Both the position numbers and the translations under genes were made by a program. From Meconema thalassinum (lineage: Eukaryota; Arthropoda; Insecta; Orthoptera; Tettigoniidae): a DNA stretch of 64,000 bases. The DNA is taken from NCBI GenBank assembly GCA_946902985.2, contig OX336393.1, positions 363,240,779 through 363,304,778 of the forward strand, written 5' to 3'. Below the pieces are notes generated by a model. The model was not told the DNA's origin, ran no database searches, and saw nothing but the letters and a program-made list of their open reading frames with translations. Of this stretch, positions 40,378 to 50,520 are shown piece by piece. Each line of letters starts with the position of its first letter. Position 1 is the stretch's first letter.

Positions 40378-40697
40378 GCCGGGTGAGTTAGCCGTGGTCG
40401 TTACGGCATGACTGCTGGCAGTCGCTCACATCCGGGAGGCGAGGAGGTTCGAATACCCCCGCCGGCAACCTTGAAGATGGTCTTCTGTGGTTTCCCATCT
40501 TCCTTCCAGCCAAATACCGGGGTTGGTCCCTAACTATAGGCCACAGCCGCTACCTTCCAACTCCTCGACCTTCCCTTCCAACTTTCCTCCCCAACGCTAC
40601 TTGTAGCTCACCCATCGGGTGTCCGTCTCGAAGCAGCTACAAAACTGGCGAGCCGAACATGTCCTCGGACACTCCCGGCACTAAAAGCCATACGCTT
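40378..40697 (+). mobile_element. SINE-H (tRNA-like head) with SINE-B-type tail
   Basis: Head GTTAGCCGTGGTCGTTACGG with GAGGTTCGAATACCCCCGCC; shared central domain (GGTCTTCTGTGGTTTCCC, GCCACAGCCGCTACCTTCC); tail GTAGCTCACCCATCGGGTGT, GAACATGTCCTCGGACACTC, CGGCACTAAAAGCCATACG. The same tail is carried by SINE-B copies at 9815 and 54563. Confidence 0.75.
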
Positions 40698-41535
40698 AAA
40701 AAACGAGATAAATCATGTGGTCGCTAACATCCATTAATGGATAGGCATCCGAAGAGAAGAAGAAGAAGAAGCCACTATTCTGATTTATAATGGGCGTTAT
40801 AAATAATAAACCCCCTTCAGGAATATCCAGTCGAAATCTTATTTATATACTGAACAATCTTTTGTATGTTAAATTAGCGAAACTACTTACTATTCTTATA
40901 ACTCACTGCTTCATTGACATTTCAAGATACCCTAATACTAGGCCATTACCTCGAAACTTACGACGTAATGCTTGAAGGGGAGCTCTAAGGCTTGGGACAA
41001 TACATCAGGCTAAGAACAAAGAGGTAGGTATTTTAAAAGTCAAGGAGGCTAAATATATGTTTGGCTATTTCTTTAAACGATTCCGTGCAGGCAGGCAAGA
41101 AAGCTTTATCTGCGTACTAATGGCATTTTAACTGTAATTAATTTAAGATAAAGACCTACCTAACATCGAACTTGAGACGTACTTTTAAGTGAATTGGATT
41201 TGGAGGCTCATTGAAAGTGCCAAGGAGCTGAGAGTGTGTTAGTTTCTTCGAGACGTACCAAGTTTATATTGTGTTCTGCTGGCTGGTGTTGCTATACACA
41301 AAAGTGAAATGTCTTTACTATGATGAGCTCTTCGAGGCGTACTTCGATGAGACAAGTTTGCGTCTCAACTTGTCCCGACAAAGTTCAGTTAAAGTGTCTC
41401 TTTGAGGCAAACTAAATGTAACTTTTACTTTCATTGCGAGGAAAATGTCCTGGCACCTCTCGCCTCTGTTATTAATACAAGATTACCCTGAATTGCGATG
41501 GTATTTTCATTAGAAACATGTAGCATATAACATTT
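40698..41535. other. No gene; holds one old repeat shared with 45.2 kb
   Basis: 41260-41430 and 45165-45320 share diverged text (GTGAAATGTCTTTACTATGA against GTGATATGTCTTTACCATGA, then AACTAAATGTAA against GCTAAATGTAAG). Nothing else recognised. Confidence 0.4.
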
Positions 41536-41539
41536 TCAT

Positions 41540-41684
41540 TTGAGACTGTTTTTCCTTTCAGCGTCCAATCTAGTCTGCAAGCCACTGTAAACAAGTCGCC
41601 TCCATGATCCCCTACTAGCAGTTACACTGCGATGGCTTCTGCTTCTCTTACCCTCTTCAGCCAAACTCGTTAACCTCCTATATA
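41540..41684 (-). pseudogene. LINE C-terminus, distal part (split by mariner)
   Basis: Minus strand reads YRRLTSLAEEGKRSRSHRSV and TASRGSWRRLVYSGLQTRL then DAERKNSLK and a stop. It directly continues GHVKRMGEERL at 42587-42800 if the mariner between the TA dinucleotides is removed. Confidence 0.6.
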
Positions 41685-42586
41685 CGAGGGTAATTCCAAA
41701 AGTAAGGTCCGATTCGCCGTTAATATTTGAAAGCGGTGCCAAGGGCTAAAGACGCATGCGCGCCGACTCCTGGCATGCCTTGCGCGGCAAAAGCCGCCAG
41801 TAGCGTTGTTACTGTTATTGTGTGCTGTTGATAGTGTCAGTTCACAATGTTTAAGACAATTCATCACCCCGCCGATTGTGAAGTAAGGGCAGTGATACGG
41901 TTCCCGTCTGCAAGAGACATTTCTGCGGCAGAAATTCATCGCAGATTACTGAAGTGTACGGTTCTAACATAATGAGTGACAGTAAAGTGCGCAAGTGGGT
42001 GCGAGCCTTAAATGAAGGACGGGAAAATGTGCACGATGAACCCCGCTCTGGCAGACCATCAGTGATTTCAGACGAGTTGGTTCATGCGGTTGACGACAAA
42101 ATTCGTGAAAATCGACGATTCACTATTTCAGGGACAGCGATCAATAAAGCCGCCTACTGCGCTACCCTGACTACACTTCTACCTGCAATCCAGAATAAGC
42201 GACTTGGTCTTTTGTCGTCTGGAGTGTGTTGTTGCATGACAATGTCAGACCCAATACTCCGAATGACACGCAACCCCTAATCAAGAAATTTGGATGGGAA
42301 CAGATGGATCACCCACCGTACAGTCCGGACTTGGCGCCAAGCGCTTCGACACAGATGATGAAGTGAAAGAAACTGTTAAAGACTGGTTAGCTTCGCAGGC
42401 GGCCGAGTTCTACGACTTAGGCATTCAAAAGCTTGTGGAACGATGTGACAAATGTGTAAATAAGTATGGAAATGATGTAGAAAAATAGAGAAAGACGTAA
42501 GGAATGTCAATAAAACAAGTTCTTTCGAAAGAATTTTGATTTTGGATGTTTTTTTTAACCGGACCTTAGTTTTGGAATAGCCCTCG
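41685..42586 (+). mobile_element. mariner-type element M1, internally deleted, TA flanks
   Basis: TIRs CGAGGGTAATTCCAAAAGTA and, inverted, CGAGGGCTATTCCAAAACTA; TA at 41683-41684 and 42587-42588. Inside are a mariner HTH region, the HDN segment, and the C-terminus, with deletions between. It is 902 bp against roughly 1.3 kb for intact mariners. It sits in a LINE remnant, so it is younger than that LINE. Confidence 0.9.
41847..42488 (+). pseudogene. mariner transposase remnant (M1)
   Basis: N-terminal part MFKTIHHPADCEVRAVIRFP then AAEIHRRLL; after a frameshift SDSKVRKWVRALNEGRENVH and DEPRSGRPSVISDELV (linker). Then a deletion joins RFTIS to TAINKAAYCATLTTLLPA, so the first catalytic Asp is gone. 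LHDNVRPNTPN (second Asp) is kept in another frame. PPYSPDLAP is cut before the expected DYHLF, so the third Asp is gone. The end reads FYDLGIQKLVERCDKCVNKY then GNDVEK and stop at 42488. Dead but clearly assignable. Confidence 0.9.
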
Positions 42587-42800
42587 TAATCTCTCCTCCC
42601 CCATTCTCTTCACATGACCCCACGATCTCAGTATGCTCATACGAACAGCTTCATCTAGCGTGATTTCCAACTAAGCTTCTATCTCTTCATTACGAGTACC
42701 TTCATTGCTCCCATCTATTTGTTCCATTAATCAATCGCGCTACCCTCATATCAGTCTCAATATTCTTTCATCTCTCACTATAAACTCGCTCCCTCTCCTG
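42587..42800 (-). pseudogene. LINE C-terminus, proximal part (split by mariner)
   Basis: Minus strand reads TDMRVARLINGTNRWEQ, then NEEIEA, stop, LEITLDEAVRMSILRSWGHV and KRMGEE. The same text, less the GHVKRM part, is found at 60800-60980. Confidence 0.65.
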
Positions 42801-42835
42801 GGACCATTTTGAGCCTGTTGTTATTTCCTTTCTAG

Positions 42836-43362
42836 CAGCATCGGTGGTATAGTTGGTAGCATGCTGAGCTTCTATGCCCAAGATCGCGGGTTTAAACCCG
42901 GCCGAAGTCGTCGGATTTTTTAAGAACGTTAAAAATCCCTCAGTATGTCTTCCTTCGGAGAAGAAGTAAAGCCGGTGGTCCCATGTCATAGATGTATGGC
43001 ATGTTAAAGAATCTTCCACTAATTGAACCTCTGTGAAGCTAAATTATATATAGGTTAAAAATTTGACTAACGTTCTAAGGTTCCTACGTTCGACGTCAAG
43101 AGTCGACTGCGGTGGCATCTGGTAACTAAGTTCTGAACTAGTTGGTCGTTGACGGTGGCGTTTGGCGGCAAAAGTAGGAACTACTTGAAAAAATTAAATG
43201 TCTGGCAGTCCTTACTAAAATTAAAACAGATGCACACACTAATACAGCCATCACAATTAACACCGGTTATCAGACAGATTCTACACATACCCAAAGTACA
43301 CGGGGCTACATGACCACGTTGTCGCAGCCCCTAAACTGAGCAGCCAACCAACCAACCAACCA
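42836..43362 (+). mobile_element. SINE-B, full length, GATC-type tail with (CCAA)n
   Basis: Head ATCGGTGGTATAGTTGGTAG, GGGTTTAAACCCGGCC, CTTCCTTCGGAGAAGAAGTA, GGTCGTTGACGGTGGCGTTT, AACACCGGTTATCAGACAGA, GGGGCTACATGACCACGTTG, CAACCAACCAACCAACC. It is the reference copy for this tail type. Confidence 0.85.
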
Positions 43363-43529
43363 ATTTCCTTTCTGCATTGAAATCCTTCTTTTTTCGTTCT
43401 GAAAATTTCTCTCTATTGCTTCTTCTTTTTCTCTTATATTATTTCATTTCAGAAAATGAATTTGAATTAGCTTTCGTCTCTTCCCAAGATCTGTTCTTTC
43501 TCTCACTATCATTTTCTTCCTTTCTGCTC

Positions 43530-43740
43530 TTGGGAGCGTGGTGGCGCAGCGGTTAAGCTTTTTGCCTCTCACCACAGGGACACTGGGTTCGATTCCCGTC
43601 AATGCATGTGTGATTTTTGAAAAGAAATGCCATGTCTTGTGGTTCAGATTCCACGTAAAATGGAGGTACCATGGCCCATGCTCGCTAGAATAACGGTCAC
43701 GAAAAAACTACAAGCTTTCTTCCTATTTGCTTTCTCCCGT
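43530..43740 (+). mobile_element. SINE-C
   Basis: GGAGCGTGGTGGCGCAGCGG, CTGGGTTCGATTCCCGTC, ATGTGTGATTTTTGAAAAGA, CCATGTCTTGTGGTTCAGAT, ACGGTCACG. The plus-strand ORF at 43627 overlaps it and is not a gene. Confidence 0.8.
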
Positions 43741-44220
43741 ACATACAGTGGTGGCTTTCAACCAGGGTATGCGTGTTGCGTCCAAACTAAAAGGTCATCA
43801 GCCGTACCATTTCGAGATGGTGGCCGTGTGAATCATGCAAGCGTTATAATCCATACCTTAGGAACTACCAATTCCGATTATCGAACCAAGGGTGGTTTAA
43901 GCTGTCCTAAAGAACGTGACCTGTTGGATATTATAATTTATAACCTCATATTATAGTGTAGCAGTGACTAAAAAGAGCTGAGCTGTCTCGACCATATGAC
44001 AAGTTGGCAGCTGACCTATATTTCAGTAGTTTGAGTATGTTGCTTGCAATATAGTATTATATAAATAATATATACTATATATGAAATGGTTTATACTAAA
44101 TATATACTTCACTGAATAAATTGCTTATTTACTATCATATGTATCATGTCACTTGGTTAAGTTTGAGAGATGGTCATGAGCCCTAAGCTCGCCACAAACA
44201 AAGACATCAACGAAATAAAT
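43741..44220. other. No recognisable feature
   Basis: Unique-looking; AT-rich from 44040. Confidence 0.45.
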
Positions 44221-45012
44221 AACAAGTAGTTCCGTGAAGAACTATACAGCCTATTTTCATATATCCTACTTATGTTAATTGCCACTATCAACATACAAAA
44301 TTTCAGTTAGATTCCTGTAATAGATTCTTAGATATTGTGAACCGTCTAAATATTTCGGATGGTCACCATGTTGAATTGTTATATCTGTAGGCCATAGAGT
44401 TATGTACCATTAAATGAAAATCATTGCGTAGGTTCATTATTCAAACTTTCATTTCGATAGCATGTTTACAACACAAGAAATAGAAACTTAATTTTAAAAT
44501 TCGCACAGCCGCCATGAGGTAATGTAAACAATTTAACTAAATTAGATGCCAGTGCATTACAATGTCTATAAACATATACTGTACAAAGTTTCATTGCGTA
44601 TGGTTGGTTAAATCGCGAGAAACTTCTATTTAAATGTCGCAACTTCGCTTGGCCGCCATGTTGGAATTGTAGTTACCAGGTTTTTGAAAATCTCATAGGT
44701 GAACTTGTAGTAGTGCGCTTTATCACCGTACAAAATTTCAGGGTGATATCCGTAATACTTTCGGAGATATTGAATGCTGGTGAAATATTTCGCACAGCCA
44801 CCATGTTGGATTTGTGAGACGCAAACCAATTTCAAGGGCGCGGTCGGGGTCGGCCAAAATGGTGCTATGATCTTACAGACTTTCATTGAAATCGCACCAA
44901 CCATTTAGAAGTTATCAGAGGACACAGACACACAGATACACACACACACACACACGGACAAAAGGTGATCTCATAAGCCTTTTTTTTTTTCATAAAATGA
45001 AAATACGCTAAA
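44221..45012 (+). mobile_element. R1 element, 792-bp copy
   Basis: Starts AACAAGTAGTTCCGTGAAGA; the terminal GTAGTTC / GAACTAT pair forms a hairpin. Body has CGCACAGCCGCCATGAGGTA, GTTAAATCGCGAGAAACTTC, GGCCGCCATGTTGGAATTG. It ends CA tract (44937-44957), GGTGATCTCATAAGCC, AAATACGCTAA. No ORF, no TIR. Confidence 0.65.
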
Positions 45013-45470
45013 ATTATTGATAAAATCTCCAAAGTAATTAACTATATAGATACTTAAGCGCCTCGTCTGTATTTTAGATGCCGTCTGTGCCTGAGAGAAC
45101 TACTGTATGTTCGGGTGCTCGATGAAAGCAACTGTTCAGAGTTATTGAAACAGTTCTCCGGCTGTTTCTAAAGTTTTCATTGTATTCTGCAGAGATAGTC
45201 AGCAATAGCTAAGCTCGAAAGTGATATGTCTTTACCATGACAGGCTCTCATGATGAAACACAAGCTCGCGTTTAGCTAAATGTAAGTTTCACAAAAGGAA
45301 TTTATTTTTAGTTAAGAGGGAAAGACTTGTCACTTGTCATCTTCGTAAAAATAAAAGCACAGTAAGGAGCTCTTTTGTCGCTCTCAATCTTTTAAAGTGT
45401 ACATTCAAATCAAATGACTTTTAAGTTACTGGTTAATCACCAGAGAAGCATCTAAAAGTCTTGCCTGTTG
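45013..45470. other. No recognisable feature except the old 45.2-kb repeat
   Basis: See the paired stretch at 41260-41430. Confidence 0.35.
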
Positions 45471-45474
45471 TTGT

Positions 45475-45960
45475 TGTTGCTTGTTTTATTTGAGGGGCTT
45501 GGTCATCATGGTCATTTATCCCCGTGTATTTGGGTGTGAATTGAATTTTGTCTTTATGGTGTTTGAAGCCATTTTCAGTGTTGCATTAGATAACGATATT
45601 TGATGTTTTTCAGTCGGTCAACACGATTGTACCCAAGTTTGATGGGTTGATCCCTAATCTTCAAAAACATTTACATAGGATTTGTGAGTATTTTATTAAT
45701 CTCATGAACTTTTTTTTTTCAGGTTTAGGGATTAACCCATCGCAATTGGGTACAATCGTGTTCACTAACTGAATAACCTCAAATTTCATTTGAATTGTGT
45801 CTGATAACCTGTGTTATTGTGATGCTCTATTAGAGTGTGTGTGCTTGTAATTCAGGTAAGGGTTGGGAAGGGGGCGGCTGTGGCCTTAAGATAGGAATCA
45901 TCACGCCATTTGCCAGCAGTTTCTATAGAAAGTTTTGAAGAGATTCATTTAGTGTTGTCC
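45475..45960 (-). mobile_element. SINE-A tail and body, split by a MITE
   Basis: 45480-45560 (GTTGTTGTTGTTGCTTGTTT, GAGGGGCTTGGTCATCATGG) is the reversed tail; 45790-45925 (GTCTGATAACCTGTGTTATT, GGGGGCGGCTGTGGCCTTAA) is the next inner part. The MITE at 45611-45771 lies between, suggesting it inserted into the SINE region. Confidence 0.5.
45611..45771. mobile_element. 161-bp MITE with ~47-bp inverted ends
   Basis: Left end CAGTCGGTCAACACGATTGT ACCCAAG; right end inverted CAGTTAGTGAACACGATTGT ACCCAAT; both continue GATGGGTTRATCCCTAA. Only about 60 bp separate the arms. It ends CAGT...ACTG; no clear target duplication was read. Confidence 0.8.
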
Positions 45961-46168
45961 GATTAATTACACAGGCCTCAGAAAAAGAAAAATAAGTCTG
46001 CTGAAAAGAACGGAAATATGTGTGTTTGCTTACCTTCTCTGAGCTTAATTCGAAAATGCATGGTGTTCTTCCCTATCACATCTGGTCAATTGGCAATAGT
46101 GGAAGGTGGTTTTGATTATAACAATAGCAAGAGAATTGAGCCTAAACAAAATATGATACTGTATTATA

Positions 46169-47046
46169 ACAAGTAGTTCCGTGAAGAACTACATAGTTTG
46201 TTTTCATATATCCTACTTATATTAATTGCCTCTATCAACATACAACATTTCACTTTGATTACTGTCATAGATTAATATATTGAGTACCGTCTAAAGATTT
46301 CGGGTGGTCGCCATGTTGGATTTTATATATACAGATGGGCCATAGAGTTATGTACTATTAGATGACTATTATTGTGTAGGTTCATTATTCAAACGTTGAA
46401 TTCAATCGAATGATTAGGACACACGAAATGTCATCGTCATATAATAGTACATAACTCTATGGCTTACTTATATATAATCAAACATGGCGATCATCCGAAA
46501 TATGTAGACGGCACCCAATATCTATTAATCTATGACAGCAATCAAACTGATTTTTTTATGTTGATAGGGGCTATAAATGTAAGTTCACCTACGGGACTTT
46601 CAATAACAAGTCCAACATGGCGGTGACGCGAAATACAAATATTTAAATGGACGTCTCTCGTGATTTACCCATCCGAGTGCAGTGAAACTTGGTTACACAA
46701 ATTTTAATCCACTGGCATCTCATTTATTTCAATTCTTTTCATAACCACATGATGGCGGCTGTGCAAAATTTTAAATCTCGATTTTATTTCTTGTGTTCTA
46801 ATAATGCGATTGAAATTTGAAAAATGCTCATATAAAGGAATATTCACGTAATCGTACATAACTCTATGGCCTACATATATAATAATCCAACATGGCGACC
46901 GTCTGAAATATTTAGATGGTTCTCAATATCTATGAATCTATTACATCAATCAAAATGAGATTTTGTATATTGATAGAGACAATTAACATAAGTAGGATAT
47001 ATGAAAATAGACTGTAGGCTATAGTTCTTCACGGAACTACTTGTTG
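46169..47046. mobile_element. Head-to-head inverted pair of R1 starts
   Basis: Left end AACAAGTAGTTCCGTGAAGA (46169) and right end, inverted, AACAAGTAGTTCCGTGAAGA (to 47046). The forward arm (46169-46435) matches the reversed right half, which itself holds two successive R1 blocks (47046-46780 and 46605-46440). No R1 3' end is present. It forms a natural long inverted repeat of roughly 270 bp per arm. Confidence 0.75.
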
Positions 47047-47314
47047 TGTCCTGTTTGTTTTGTCCATGGTTATCTTGCTTTATTAGAGGAAGCTTTCCTT
47101 TCGGTGAACACAAATTGTGCCCAATTACATTAGGCGAAAAACAAGTATTTACATACCCTAAGCTGAAAAAAAAACGAGATATTATTACATACACGTTATT
47201 ATATTCAAAATAGGGCATAAATAGTCAATTTGATTCTCTAAAAGCCGGAAGTTCAAAGGAAAAAGTTATTTCAGTCGTTATTAAATATTTTATCTCGTGA
47301 AGAAAGCGACGATA
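47047..47314. other. No recognisable feature
   Basis: Unique-looking AT-rich sequence between R1 and T1. Confidence 0.4.
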
Positions 47315-47983
47315 CTATTATTATTGATCTGTAACATCTTTTCACTCGGTTGCTGGATATTTTTGTGGGAGTGATTTTGAACAATGGGTCGGAAGTGGAT
47401 CAGACGGAAGTATGCAAGACGCACTGCCAGCTGGATCGTATCCCTCCAGGACATTCATTAACACACAGAAATCTTTCTTATTTACACACTAATAATACAT
47501 AACAATTCCAAGACTCTCTTTTTTGTCTTCACTGCCTACTTGATATTTCTACTCTCGCACTGCCTTCTTGATACTCTGCTGCTAATCATATCAATATGAC
47601 TCATTTTAACAGAATCCATATGGAATTACGTGTTGGTCTGTGAATCAAGAGGTCCGGGAACTGGGCAAGCCTTTCATGATCTACTGCTGTGCACATTGCA
47701 TTTACTCGCAAGTTGGCCTATTTATAAGGAATGTAAGGTTATGAGCGGTGTCGCGTCTATTAATCTAGTTGATCCATATCATAATCTTTATTTAGGCTAG
47801 TGCTGGTGGAAGCTACACATCATCAAATAAAATGAGTTCCGTATTATATACTACAATATCTCTAAAATACTCCCTTTTACAATGTGCCAATAATATTATA
47901 AAATACCGGTGTATCAACAATTTCCCGTGAGGTTTCTTCTATGTCAGATGTTACACATCATATGCGACTACTGTAAGGATCGT
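47315..47983 (+). mobile_element. T1 element copy 3, ends only
   Basis: Left end TGATCTGTAACATCTTTTCA, GGTTGCTGGATATTTTTGTG and one GGAAGTGGATCAGACGGAAG unit; right end CAGATGTTACACATCATATG, CGACTACTGTAAGGATCGTA. The middle (47450-47930) is unrelated to copies 1 and 2, so it is a replaced or very diverged interior. Confidence 0.65.
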
Positions 47984-48374
47984 AAAGTTTTTAAAACTCA
48001 AGTTTACCATCCAGAATGCAATTCGAGTGCTTTAGACATGGTTTTTAGACACAATGAAGGAGAGAGGTCACAGTTTTATTTTGGTTCCGTTGCTCATACA
48101 GAATAATTCATGATAATGTATGTACGAGTGGCTAATTACTGTTCCAGCACGTGTAAATAGCACGTGGACCGCCGCGCTGAGGAGGAAGTGCAGGAAATGG
48201 CGCTAATTAGTGATATTGTTCGCATGGCTTGTCAGCGGGTCCTATGAGTAATTGGAAAACAAATTAATCCGAGAATGTGGGTCATGAATTCCTCACAGAC
48301 AGGAGAATGGCTGCAAATAGTATAATAGGATTTACTTACTCAAATAAGTAGGATTTCTTCTATCCCTGTCAGTA
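47984..48374. other. No recognisable feature
   Basis: Unique-looking sequence. Confidence 0.4.
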
Positions 48375-48910
48375 GAGTAGCCTAGAATCAAACCGCACTT
48401 TCTCCAAAAACATGATTATTCAGTAGAGCCCAAAAACAGATTCCAGCTGAACTCAAAGTTAATTAGTGAAACTTATGAGTGTATATTAAAGATTTGACTC
48501 ACGGAACGCATTTGCAATACATAAAACCATATCTATTTTACTGAAAAATGCAGACCATTACAAAAATTAAGGTGAACAAGTGGATTTTCAAAATATTGTC
48601 ATTAAGAAGTACATTTTTTACAACACCTTTCATGGACACCTTAACGTCTTAAATTTTGGTGTCCGAACTAACCTTCTTGATAGAAGAGTACCATCATACC
48701 AAATCTATGGCGACAAATGGGAGGCTGCCATTGTCTGGCACTAACTTCGTCTCCAAGCGGTGATTTTCTTACCTATTTTAACATCGATATAGTGCTGGTT
48801 GACACCAACCGACCAGTTTATTATATTCTTCAGATAATTCCGCATTGAAACATAGAATAACCTCATTTTCGATAATTTTGGAGAAAGTGCAGTTTGATTC
48901 TAGGTTACTC
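48375..48910. mobile_element. TIR element, ~536 bp, 34-bp inverted ends
   Basis: Left GAGTAGCCTAGAATCAAACC GCACTTTCTCCAAAA; right end inverted GAGTAACCTAGAATCAAACT GCACTTTCTCCAAAA: 33 of 35 positions agree by eye. No ORF inside. This looks like a MITE of unknown superfamily; no other copy in the window. Confidence 0.8.
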
Positions 48911-48938
48911 GATCATGTTTACTTGATACTATTCAACG

Positions 48939-49078
48939 CGGCTTCGGTGGCGTAGTTGGTAGCATGCTGAACTTGCATGCCCAAAATCACGGGTTCAAAC
49001 CCAGCTGAAGTCGTTGGATTGTTAAAGAACGATAAAAAAAACTCACTATGCCTTCCTTCGGAGGGGAAGTAACAGCCA
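48939..49078 (+). mobile_element. SINE-B, 3' truncated
   Basis: GGCTTCGGTGGCGTAGTTGG head, GGGTTCAAACCCAGCTGAAG, CTTCCTTCGGAGGGGAAGTA, then switches to GCCAGCTTGGTGATCCTAGG of the ribozyme-dimer family. Confidence 0.75.
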
Positions 49079-49152
49079 GCTTGGTGATCCTAGGCGAAAC
49101 CCCACACAAAAAAACGGCTTAAACGTAGAAAAATTGTTGAGTTTTAATAATT
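49079..49152 (+). mobile_element. Ribozyme-dimer-family fragment
   Basis: GCCAGCTTGGTGATCCTAGG, CGAAACCCCACACAAAA, GGCTTAAACGTAGAAAAATT, GTTGAGTTTTAA. It begins exactly where stem II starts after CTGATGA in the 29.4-kb unit, so the 5' part of the core is absent. Confidence 0.6.
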
Positions 49153-50160
49153 CCTTTGTAAATAATTTAATTTCTAAAATGCTTGTAAGAATTGTATTTA
49201 TATGAAGATTGCCACAGATTCTCTTACAAATTCTGGATTAAATTTTCTTCAGTCTTTTCTGCTTTTACGTCTTAAATTAGGTCACTTTGAGCTGTCCCAC
49301 TCCCTTAATTTGTTAAGAATTACGGGCTGAATGGGTTGCGTGATTCAATTACGGACATCTGCGTTAGACAAATCTCGTGCAGCTTACGTGTTTCCAAGCA
49401 ATCCCAAGCTTCTACTGCGGAAATCTTGCCTCTCATGCTGTTAGTATTTCACATCTACCGTACCTAATTACCAGTGTACACTGTTCCAAAAATAAGGTCC
49501 GTATTATCTTCATTTCCCATTTAATATCCAGCAAATGGCCACTGTCTGCACGAATGAAACCACTGCGAATCTAAGGGTAAAATATTAATCGTTTAAGGAC
49601 CCTCGTCCGGATGAAAGTGTTGTACAGTACACCAATTAATTTATTTACAGTTCCTACTGTACTCCAGTTATCTGAAGATATTTCTGTGCTTTAAAAAGTG
49701 AAGTGGAAAGGAAGCATTTGTATGTTGCAGTTATGGGTAATTAGTGTTCAGTGTATAAGACAAGATATTAACTCGGGACATTCTACGAGAGTGGTTGAGA
49801 TTTATGGTGAAATTTTGAGATTAGTTGTTGTCTTATTGGAGAACACTAAAGAGATTAACAAAATAACTATGTTTCTTCTCATTTCGCATAACCTTTTGAG
49901 GGCACCATGAATTAACTTTGGCTACGTTTATTTGTGTTTGATTGTCATTGCTTCCAAATTTTCTTCATTTTTCAAGACTGGCGTTCCTTCTCCTCTTTGA
50001 TTCCACTTTCTTCAAGTCATTAGTTTACTTCTCTAAAAGTGTTCTGTTTGCAATTTTATCTGTTTTAATTCCAATGTTTTTCATGTTGGTTGGGATTGGT
50101 AGCTATTATTCTAATCTGATTGGGAGACGGTACATTTGTTTATAAATGTAACATTCAACC
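49153..50160. other. No recognisable feature
   Basis: Unique-looking. The ORF at 49942-50145 is hydrophobic with no family signal. Confidence 0.4.
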
Positions 50161-50169
50161 CTACTGATC

Positions 50170-50220
50170 GGGAACTGGTGATGACCACCTGACGGTCGAA
50201 ACGCGTAATCCTAAATTCCC
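50170..50220 (+). ncRNA. Hammerhead-like motif, Penelope-type wording
   Basis: GGGAA (50170-50174) can pair with TTCCC (50216-50220) as stem I. CTGGTGA at 50175 differs from the invariant CTGATGA by one base. Stem II GACC/GGTC (50183-50186, 50194-50197), then GAAACGCGT (50198-50206), the wording found in hammerheads of Penelope-like elements. The A-to-G core change should abolish cleavage. No Penelope RT or GIY-YIG remnant was found nearby. Confidence 0.4.
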
Positions 50221-50339
50221 CATATTTACGTGAATAATAAGTAATATATGCAATTCTTCTCAGGACTAGTGTTATATACATATCATATTGGGCAAAATTT
50301 ATGTTGACCGGCTGAAGAGTTACAACTGTAGTAGTGTGT

Positions 50340-50520
50340 ATTTTAATTAGTAAGTAGTCGGTTGTGGCCTTCACTTACCATCCCATCTTTTACCTGAAGT
50401 AGAAGTTGGGAAACTAAGACAAAACTATTTACTGTATATCGTGGCTGAGGCGAGATTCAATCCCACCTTCACTCAGTTTTGGATCTCAGGGATGAGTATG
50501 CCTCGTACTGCCCCCGTAAT
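50340..50520 (-). mobile_element. SINE-A, decayed
   Basis: AGTCGGTTGTGGCCTTCACT, GTAGAAGTTGGGAAACTAAG, GTGGCTGAGGCGAGATTCAA, TCCCACCTTCACTCAGTTTT follow the reversed SINE-A order. Confidence 0.55.
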
